From contig NZ_AZRK01000001.1 of assembly GCF_002895485.1 (NCBI RefSeq), forward strand, positions 124,001 to 188,000: DNA of 64,000 bases. Direction: 5' to 3'. The DNA comes from Petrotoga sp. 9PWA.NaAc.5.4. GTDB lineage: Bacteria; Thermotogota; Thermotogae; Petrotogales; Petrotogaceae. The notes under the pieces were generated by a model that saw only the letters and a list, made by a program, of their open reading frames with translations, was not told where the DNA came from and did not search any database. Below, one piece after another: positions 18,473 to 25,158 of this stretch. Every line of letters begins with the position of its first letter. The first letter of the stretch is position 1. Made by a program: the position numbers and the translations under genes.

Positions 18473-19800
18473 ATGCTCATAAGGAAATACACTGTCAAAT
18501 CAATTTCTGAAGCAATGGAAAAGATAAGGCATGAGTTTGGTGAAGATGCCTATATTTTAGATACCAAAAAAATTAAAAAGGTGGATTTTTTGGAATTGGT
18601 GGTGAAAAATATCTGGAAGTTACAGTTTTAAGTGAAATTGATGAAAAAGACAAAAAAGAACCTCAAAAAAGTAAAAATAAAGACATTCAAAAACAAAATT
18701 ATAATACCTATTCTCTTAATGAAATAATTAATAGGAATATGGAAAATGAAAAGAGAAATAATAAACAGAATGTCAATTATTTCGCATCTCAAGAAGAAAG
18801 ATTAACCTCTAAAGATTTAAATGAAGAATTAATAAATTTAATAGAAAGAAATCGAGAAATTTCTTCAAAAATAGATAAAGAAGCACAAGATTTTTACAAC
18901 AAACGTGACCTTATCGCTAAAGAAAAACAAAAGGTTAATTCGAATGATCACTTAGTCGAAAGTGTAAAATTTGAAGAATTAAAGAAAATGGTAGAAAGTT
19001 TAAATAAAAAAATAGATTCCACTAATTTATTTTTACAAGAATTAAAAGAAATTTTATATCAAAAGTCCTATTCAAAAGATTTTATAAATAATTTTATTTT
19101 AGAAATATCAAATTTAAACATTAAAGAAAATTGGAAGTCAGACGATGTGTTAAAAATTAAATTTGAAAAAAAACTTTCTAATGTTTTACAAACAATTAAT
19201 TTCAACAATATAAAAGGAAAAGTAATATTTATAGGTCCAACTGGTGTCGGAAAAACTACTACTTTAGCAAAAATAGCAGCTATAATGAAAAAAGAACAAT
19301 TAAAAATCGCATTTGTTACCATAGACACCTATAGAATTGCGGCTACAGACCAATTGAGAACTTATGCAGATATATTGGATATTCCTTTAAAAATTTGTTA
19401 CAATCCTCAAGATTTGAAAACTACTGTGGACTCGCTTTTAAATTATGATGTAATTTTAATAGATACAGCAGGAAGAAGCCCCAAAAACAACCTTCAAATG
19501 GGAGAATTAAAAGTATTTATTGATGCCATAAAACCGGACTATAAAATATTACTTATTTCTTCAAATGTTAATTGTGAAGATATGATAAAAACTTATGATA
19601 GCTTTTCTTTTCTTGAACCAAACTGTCTAATCTTCACTAAATTAGACGAAACATCTTCTTTTGGCCAATTGTTTTCTTTTTTGGAACATTCTAAATTGCC
19701 TTTATTAGGAATAACAAACGGTCAGAGAGTTCCCGAAGATCTCAAATTTCCAGGAAAAGAGCAGTTGGTGAATGTGGCTCTTAAGGAGGTATTTAAATGA
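18473..19800 (+). pseudogene. flhF: Flagellar SRP-type GTPase FlhF, interrupted by a one-base frameshift
   Basis: This is an SRP-family GTPase that sets flagellum position. The N-terminus from ATG 18473 reads MLIRKYTVKSISEAMEKI and matches FlhF, but the frame is lost after ATTAAAAAGG (A-run 18575-18579) and stops soon after. In the -1 frame the protein continues correctly (KKGGFFGIGGEKYLEVTV) to the GTPase domain with IFIGPTGVGKTTTLAKIA, DTYRIAATDQL, DTAGR and TKLDE. One missing A restores a 442-residue protein. Without correction a start at 18739 would give a 353-residue GTPase part only. The coding half is otherwise well preserved, so a sequencing error or a very recent mutation is likely. 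It overlaps flhG by 4 bases. Confidence 0.9.
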
Positions 19801-20654
19801 AAAATTTATATGAAGATCAAGCAAACGGATTGCGTAAAGAATTTGTTAACTCTGATACTAAAATTATTTCTGTTTTGAGCGGAAAAGGTGGAGTTGGGAA
19901 ATCTATATTTGCCGTTAATATAGCGGCTAAATTAGCTTCTTACAATAAGAAAATACTTCTTTTTGATTCTGATGCAGGTTTTGCAAATGCTTCTATTTTA
20001 TTGGGAAGTAATGTTAAATACACGCTTAGTGATTATATGAAAGGCAAAGTAAGTTTTTTAGAATGTGTTCAAGAAACCTCTTATGGAATAAAAATAATAA
20101 GCACCGGCTTTGATTTTAATGACTGGAAAATTTTCCAGAATAGTTTTAACAACGGCATATTCGATGAGTTTTTAATTGTTTCGAAAGAAATTGATTATTT
20201 AATAATTGATGTAGGAGCAGGTTATTCTGAAAAGCTCAATAATTTTTATCTTAATTCTGACAAGATATTTTTGGTTACTATTCCTGAACCAACTGCAGTT
20301 GTTAATGCTTACTCCCTATTGAAAGCTTTATCCTTTTTAGGAGTAAAAAGTGAAATAGATATAGTTTTGAACATGGTGAAAGATAAAGAGGAAGTGGAAA
20401 ATGTTAAATCTGTTTTGGGAGAAACTGTTAAAAGATTTTTGAATAGAAATATAGAAGAATTTTATGAAATTTCTTATGATAGCAATGTTCATATCAGCGT
20501 AAAAAGCCAAGTCCCTTTGGTTTATCTTAAAGAAACTAGTAAATTTTCAAAAGACATTAAAAAGATAGCCGATAGTATACTTAATATAAAAACTATCAAT
20601 GAAAATTTCAGTTTTTCCAAAAGATTGAAAAAAATTTTTGGAATTGAGAATTAA
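19797..20654 (+). CDS. flhG: FlhG/FleN-type MinD-like ATPase
   Basis: This ParA/MinD-family ATPase regulates flagellar number together with FlhF. Deviant Walker A SGKGGVGKS is at residues 30-38, followed by DSDAGFANASILLG and the Walker B-like YLIIDVGAG. 285 residues. Its ATG overlaps the flhF stop by 4 bases (ATGA), implying translational coupling; a true flhF frameshift would uncouple the two. Confidence 0.92.
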   Translation: MKNLYEDQANGLRKEFVNSDTKIISVLSGKGGVGKSIFAVNIAAKLASYNKKILLFDSDAGFANASILLGSNVKYTLSDYMKGKVSFLECVQETSYGIKIISTGFDFNDWKIFQNSFNNGIFDEFLIVSKEIDYLIIDVGAGYSEKLNNFYLNSDKIFLVTIPEPTAVVNAYSLLKALSFLGVKSEIDIVLNMVKDKEEVENVKSVLGETVKRFLNRNIEEFYEISYDSNVHISVKSQVPLVYLKETSKFSKDIKKIADSILNIKTINENFSFSKRLKKIFGIEN

Positions 20655-20689
20655 AAAAGAAAACAATCTCTTGAAACGCGGTGATAAAA

Positions 20690-21382
20690 ATGTCTGATTT
20701 TATCGAAAAAGTATTATCAAGGAATGTATTATATACAAATATGCCTTTGGACTTAGAAATTGATGAAGGATACTTTAAAGGTTCCTATAAAAGTATATTG
20801 TATGAATTTGATCAAAAGATTTACATCGCAAAAATAGGTTTACCCATACATAAAGGAGCTTACCTGAAAATACCTGACGGAACCAAGCTGAAAGTAAGAG
20901 CATATTCTAAAAACGCTGTTTATATTTTCAAAAGTACAGTATACAGCATGGGAAAAGAAGGAAAAGTAAGATACTTAATAATTAGTCTTCCAGAGATAAT
21001 TTATAGAATACAAAGAAGACGATATGCAAGGATTCCAATAGCTGAAGAGGGTTATTTTTATCTAAAAAAGGATCTTGAAAGTTCAAAAAACGAAGTTTCT
21101 GAAAAATATCGTTTTATGTCAAAAGATTTTAGTGCTGGAGGTATGGCAATAGTTACCAAAAAGAAACTTGAATTGGGACAAAAAATTTTAATAAATTTGA
21201 ATCTAAAAAATGAAATTATACTTGAAAACTTTGAAGCTGAAGTTGTAAGAGATATAGGAAAAACACCTTTAGGAGACTATACGTATGGCATAAAGTTTAT
21301 AAGTGTAGATAAAAGATTTGAAGAAACATTTGTAAAATTTGTTTTTAAATATGAACGTCAATCAATTAACGGCATTTTATAA
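20690..21382 (+). CDS. PilZ-domain flagellar brake protein (YcgR-like)
   Basis: This is a cyclic di-GMP effector. An N-terminal YcgR-type barrel (about 1-95) is followed by a PilZ domain with the nucleotide-binding RxxxR (within RIQRRRYARIPI) and the D-x-S-x-x-G motif (DFSAGG). Both c-di-GMP contacts are intact. About 230 residues from ATG 20690, which has GGTGA upstream; GTG 20681 is an alternative. Its position in the motility operon suggests it slows the motor when c-di-GMP is high. Confidence 0.88.
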   Translation: MSDFIEKVLSRNVLYTNMPLDLEIDEGYFKGSYKSILYEFDQKIYIAKIGLPIHKGAYLKIPDGTKLKVRAYSKNAVYIFKSTVYSMGKEGKVRYLIISLPEIIYRIQRRRYARIPIAEEGYFYLKKDLESSKNEVSEKYRFMSKDFSAGGMAIVTKKKLELGQKILINLNLKNEIILENFEAEVVRDIGKTPLGDYTYGIKFISVDKRFEETFVKFVFKYERQSINGIL

Positions 21383-21532
21383 TTTTTTAGATCTTGCTTA
21401 GTATTTTCGAATTTAAAAGATATGACGAGTTTTTAAAAATAATGATTTTGAACCTAATATAAAACATTTAAAACACAGAAATTTTAGAATTGTTGAAGAT
21501 GTTATTTAATTACTTTGAAAGGGGATGAATTA

Positions 21533-22156
21533 ATGTCTATACATGAAAACTTAGACAATCAAAAATTAGATGCCTTAAAAGAATTGGGTAATATAGGAAC
21601 AGGAAATGCAGCTACTTCTATATCAATGATGTTAAATAAAAAAATAGATATAACTGTTCCTTCAGTCGATGTTATACCTATTTCTAATTTATGGAAAACC
21701 TTCGAAACCCCAGAGGAAGTTACAGCTGGATCTTTAGTGGAGATTGAGGGTGATCTAAGTGGTGCCATTTTGTTCCTTTTAGGCACTAAAGAAACCAAGA
21801 ATTTATTAGAACTTTTAATGCTCACTAAACCAGAAGATTTAACTGAACTTGACGAATTAACTAGTTCTGCTATTGGCGAAATAGGGAATATTATGTGCAG
21901 TTCATATATAGTAGCCATTTCTAACTTTACAGGTCTAAATATCCATTCCTTACCTCCCAAGGTTGTGGTTGATATGTTATCTGCAATCGTTTCAGAAGCA
22001 TCACTTATAATAACTCAAGGTGGAGATTATATAATTCTCATTCAAACTGACATATCTGTAGAAGAATATACAGAAGAAATAAAAGGTTATATAATCTACC
22101 TTTCTGACGAAAAAAACGTAAAAAAACTCTTAGAAAGCTTGGGAATGAGGTTTTAA
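21533..22156 (+). CDS. cheC: CheY-P phosphatase CheC
   Basis: This chemotaxis phosphatase dephosphorylates CheY and partners with CheD. Two copies of the family signature are visible: LKELGNIGTGNAATSISMML near the N-terminus and SAIGEIGNIMCSSYIVAIS near residues 112-130, each with the E-x-x-N phosphatase pair. 207 residues from ATG 21533, with AAAGGGG upstream. A 150-base gap separates it from the PilZ gene; I see no feature in that gap. cheD follows immediately. Confidence 0.94.
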   Translation: MSIHENLDNQKLDALKELGNIGTGNAATSISMMLNKKIDITVPSVDVIPISNLWKTFETPEEVTAGSLVEIEGDLSGAILFLLGTKETKNLLELLMLTKPEDLTELDELTSSAIGEIGNIMCSSYIVAISNFTGLNIHSLPPKVVVDMLSAIVSEASLIITQGGDYIILIQTDISVEEYTEEIKGYIIYLSDEKNVKKLLESLGMRF

Positions 22157-22158
22157 TT

Positions 22159-22644
22159 ATGAATAAAAAAATTATAGGAATAGGAGAATACACTGTTGAT
22201 AAAAATCCAACAGTTTTAGTGACTTTAGGATTAGGTTCTTGTGTCGCTGTTTGCATAAGAGACAAAGAAAAATTGATTGGAGGTATGATTCATGTTATGC
22301 TTCCTGAAAGCAGAAATAATTCTAATGAAAAAGTTGGAAAATATGCTGATAGTGGCATCAAAAAACTTGTAGAAGAGCTTTTAAAAATGGGTGCAAATGT
22401 TAAAACAATGGAAGCGAAAATAGCTGGAGGAGCATCTATGTTTAAAAGCTCTAATTCTAGTCTCGATATAGGAAACAAAAACGTTACTGCTATTAAAAAA
22501 ATTTTAGAAGATTATAAAATAAAATTGGTATCCGAAGATACTAGCGGTTCAAGAGCAAGAAGTGTGGAATACGATATTGCAAGTGGAGAACTTAAGGTAA
22601 AGAAGGTAGGCGGGGGAGAAAAGGTTGAAGTGATTGTTATTTGA
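22159..22644 (+). CDS. cheD: Chemoreceptor glutamine deamidase CheD
   Basis: This 161-residue enzyme deamidates receptor glutamines and is bound by CheC. The catalytic cysteine lies in LGLGSCVAVCI and the partner histidine in GGMIHVMLPES; the conserved KIAGGASMF and the later GSRARSVEYD-type segment follow. It begins two bases after the cheC stop and overlaps the sigma-factor reading frame only at its final bases. Confidence 0.95.
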   Translation: MNKKIIGIGEYTVDKNPTVLVTLGLGSCVAVCIRDKEKLIGGMIHVMLPESRNNSNEKVGKYADSGIKKLVEELLKMGANVKTMEAKIAGGASMFKSSNSSLDIGNKNVTAIKKILEDYKIKLVSEDTSGSRARSVEYDIASGELKVKKVGGGEKVEVIVI

Positions 22645-22655
22645 GGAGATATGCT

Positions 22656-23351
22656 ATGAAATATCAAATAAACGAAGAACAATTGGTGAAGGAGTTTATA
22701 CCAAAAATAAAAATTATTGCTTTAAATTTAAAAAGTACACTTCCAAAAAATGTGGAGTTAGACGATTTAATACAAGAAGGAATAATTGGACTGATACAGT
22801 CATATAGACGATTTAAACCAGAAAAAGGGGTATCTTTTTACACATATGCTTTGAAAAGAATAAAAGGAGCTATGTTAGATTATTTAAGGAAAATAGATTG
22901 GTTACCTAAGGAAACAAGGAGTTTAGTAAAAAAATATGAAGATTTAGTATACGAGTCTAAAGAAGATGAATATTTAGACGATGATTTTATAGCTAAAAAG
23001 TTACATATCGATTTAGGAGATTTAAACAAGATAAAATTTTCTATAAGCAAGCGTCAAATATTAAACTTGGATGATTATTTTTCAAGCGATGAAGAAGAAA
23101 TTTGGACTGAAGAAAATGAAGAAGAAAACGATCCAGAAGTCGTCGCTTATAAAGAGATTTTAAAAGAAAAATTAAAGGAAAGTATATCAATGCTTACTGA
23201 CCGTGAAAAGCTCATTTTATCGTTGTATTATGACGAAGGTTTAACGTTTAAAGAAATAGGAAAAGTTTTAGAAATAACCGAATCAAGGGTATCTCAATTA
23301 CATTCAGCAATTATTATTAAACTCAAAAAAAAAGTGACGGGAAGTGAGTAA
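22656..23351 (+). CDS. fliA: RNA polymerase sigma-28 factor FliA/SigD
   Basis: This alternative sigma factor directs late flagellar and chemotaxis transcription. Region 2 (LDDLIQEGIIGLIQSYRRFKPEKGVSFYTYALKRIKGAMLDYLRKIDW) and region 4 (LTDREKLILSLYYDEGLTFKEIGKVLEITESRVSQLHS) are clear, with a shorter region 3 between. 231 residues from ATG 22656, which has GAGGAG seven bases upstream; an upstream in-frame TTG at 22641 overlaps cheD. No anti-sigma factor FlgM is nearby in the window. Confidence 0.94.
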   Translation: MKYQINEEQLVKEFIPKIKIIALNLKSTLPKNVELDDLIQEGIIGLIQSYRRFKPEKGVSFYTYALKRIKGAMLDYLRKIDWLPKETRSLVKKYEDLVYESKEDEYLDDDFIAKKLHIDLGDLNKIKFSISKRQILNLDDYFSSDEEEIWTEENEEENDPEVVAYKEILKEKLKESISMLTDREKLILSLYYDEGLTFKEIGKVLEITESRVSQLHSAIIIKLKKKVTGSE

Positions 23352-23658
23352 ATTGTCATCCCTTCATGAATTACAAGTATTAGTTACACGTTCTGTTGAT
23401 GTTGCTCAAAATGTTCAAGCAGTATCTCATTCTTTTGATGCTACAAAAAATCTTTTATTGATAAAACAAGCTGCTGAATATTCGGAAAATTTAAGAAAAA
23501 AAGTAAAAACCAAAGATAAAACCGAAAAAAAGAATATTCAAAACGAAAATGATGAAAATCTTTTCCCTAAAAAAAGGGAAATAATAGTTTTAAATAAAAA
23601 CACATATAATTTAAGAATTGATGAATACAGGGGAAAAATTTTAGATTTAAGATTATGA
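23344..23658 (+). CDS. Small hypothetical protein after fliA
   Basis: I do not recognise this 104-residue protein. The first 50 residues look like two amphipathic helices (LHELQVLVTRSVDVAQNVQAV, then TKNLLLIKQAAEYSENL). A lysine-rich linker and a short C-terminal segment (EIIVLNKNTYNLRIDEYRG) follow. It overlaps the fliA end by 8 bases from GTG 23344; TTG 23353 with AAGTGAG upstream is an equally good start. Operon position suggests a motility-related role, which is inference only. Confidence 0.65.
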   Translation: MSKLSSLHELQVLVTRSVDVAQNVQAVSHSFDATKNLLLIKQAAEYSENLRKKVKTKDKTEKKNIQNENDENLFPKKREIIVLNKNTYNLRIDEYRGKILDLRL

Positions 23659-23701
23659 ATAAAGAAACATGAGATAGTTGATTTAAAATTAAAATTCTTT
23701 T

Positions 23702-23718
23702 AAAAATCGAGATTTTTT
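23702..23718 (+). terminator. Weak AT-only hairpin after the motility operon
   Basis: AAAAATC-GA-GATTTTT forms a perfect 7-bp stem followed by more T and A. It lies 44 bases after the last small gene of the fliA group and could weakly terminate transcription, but the stem has only one G-C pair. The following GAATTTTTAAATTGAG resembles a decayed repeat terminus. Confidence 0.3.
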
Positions 23719-23749
23719 GAATTTTTAAATTGAGTTTGTCATATTAATA

Positions 23750-23944
23750 TAGAAACTTTAGAAATGACAATTTTTAAAAAAATAAATGTTTGATTTTACA
23801 ATGGATTCATTAAGGCGCCCTCTTTCTCCTCTTGGTACAAGGCAAGTACCTAAGAGATTAAAGAAATAGAGAAAACCTAAAAATTAGAATCGTAGATATA
23901 TTTTATAAAAAATTAAACGCTGAAATATTGATAAAATCCGAGTA
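23750..23944 (+). repeat. Interspersed MITE-like repeat, copy 4
   Basis: Forward copy. The left terminus TAGAAACTTTAGAAATGA begins near 23750. The central stem is enlarged (CTCTTGGTAC and GTACCTAAGAG). The right part is shortened and lacks ATTTCTAAAGT but ends in GAGTA at 23944, 26 bases before the next start codon. Flanks CATATTAATAT and TACATTAATAG match at 8 of 11 positions, a possible decayed target duplication. Confidence 0.7.
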
Positions 23945-23970
23945 TACATTAATAGACAAGGGGTTAAAAG

Positions 23971-24471
23971 ATGATTGGATATTTTTCTCTTTATAAATCT
24001 GAAAATGAAACTTATGCAGGTGGCTTTCTGATACTTAACGAAAAAGGTATACCAGTTTCTTTTAAGTATACAGATCCAGTTAAACCTACGAGAATCCAAA
24101 AAATAATTTATGGTAACAATCTGAAAAATTATTTTGCTTTTGAAATTTTAACTAATAAAGACCTTTTTTCACCACATGATGTGGAGATTATTTTCACTGA
24201 TGACAAAGATATTTTAAATTATGCTGACATAGAAAAAACTATTATTTATTTAATAGAAGTTAATAGCGATGTAGGGTTCGGCGTTAAAGAAAAAGAAGGA
24301 GTAATTCCTATAGACGAAAATAAAAGTTTAAAATTTTATTCTACAAAAATAGTTGATTCAACACTTTTAAAAAAAATAAGGTCCTACGCAGAAGTTTTTG
24401 ACCTTTTAGAACCCTTTAGGCGCTTAAAAGAGGCGTTGATCTATATATGTTCTTCGGAAGAAAAAGAATAA
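23971..24471 (+). CDS. Hypothetical protein
   Basis: I do not recognise this 166-residue soluble protein. It begins MIGYFSLYKSENETYAGGFL with a compact alternating beta pattern and a conserved-looking YTDPVKPTRIQKIIYG segment, then a mixed region and a helical C-terminus. No signal peptide or membrane segment is visible. ATG 23971 has AAGGGG upstream. It overlaps the next gene by 25 bases, and that gene runs straight into mfd, so the three probably form one transcript. Its regular codon use argues that it is real. Confidence 0.7.
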   Translation: MIGYFSLYKSENETYAGGFLILNEKGIPVSFKYTDPVKPTRIQKIIYGNNLKNYFAFEILTNKDLFSPHDVEIIFTDDKDILNYADIEKTIIYLIEVNSDVGFGVKEKEGVIPIDENKSLKFYSTKIVDSTLLKKIRSYAEVFDLLEPFRRLKEALIYICSSEEKE

Positions 24472-25151
24472 AAATAAACCAAGTTAATATACAATTCAAC
24501 TATAATTTGAAAAAAGTTGCGCAACATTCCATAAAGATTTCAAGAATGAACGCCTCCAACCAAAAATTTAATATCAGAAGTCTTAATACAAACCACCTGA
24601 GTAAGCTAAAAGAAGAACCTCCTTTTAAAAAGGAGTCTTTTTTTATTAGGAACGAGGAAAATATGCTATCTAAAGAAATATTTAGTTATGAATTTATTAA
24701 AACGAACATAATAAGAAGTTTTAATTCTTTTGATATAACTTTATTAGAAAGTGAAATACTTTATGAACTATTCTTAAATGATGTTTTAGTGAAGTGGAAA
24801 TTCTCTATAAATACGACAAAAATGATAGAGTTTAAAATAAAGGAAAAGATCCCTCAAAAGATTGTGTATAAACCGTTAGTAAAATCTTTGAAACGTTCTA
24901 TTTCAAAGGAATATATTTTAGAATTGGCTAAAGAAGTTGCTAAATTGAACAACATAAGTCTTTCGAAAATAAGCTTTTTAGGATTTTATGTTAGTGTACC
25001 TGTAGGGAGAACAGTTAAATATTATTGGAAAGATAATTATTTGATTTGCAGTTTAGAAGGAAACGAAAATGACATTGAATTTTATTACGATTCAGCAGTT
25101 TTTATAGATTTATTATCAAATAAAAGATACATCAAGTATATCAGGAGGTAA
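24447..25151 (+). CDS. Hypothetical protein upstream of mfd
   Basis: I do not recognise this 234-residue protein. The first 60 residues are basic and probably disordered. From about residue 75 there are mixed helices and strands, including the hydrophobic patterned ISLSKISFLGFYVSVPVGRTVKYYWKDNYLICSLEG near residues 170-205. No membrane segment or known catalytic motif is seen. It overlaps the preceding hypothetical gene and ends 7 bases before mfd. Conservation of the trio in other Thermotogota would be the main clue to function. Confidence 0.7.
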   Translation: MFFGRKRIKINQVNIQFNYNLKKVAQHSIKISRMNASNQKFNIRSLNTNHLSKLKEEPPFKKESFFIRNEENMLSKEIFSYEFIKTNIIRSFNSFDITLLESEILYELFLNDVLVKWKFSINTTKMIEFKIKEKIPQKIVYKPLVKSLKRSISKEYILELAKEVAKLNNISLSKISFLGFYVSVPVGRTVKYYWKDNYLICSLEGNENDIEFYYDSAVFIDLLSNKRYIKYIRR

Positions 25152-25158
25152 TATTAAA

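Noticed and set aside
18560-18590. Programmed -1 frameshift in flhF
   Set aside because: The site is T-AAA-AAG rather than A-AAA-AAG and no stimulatory stem-loop is visible; a one-base deletion or sequencing error is simpler.
21383-21532. Gap between the PilZ gene and cheC, considered as a repeat remnant or small RNA
   Set aside because: No clear match to the repeat termini or hairpin, and no stable stem.
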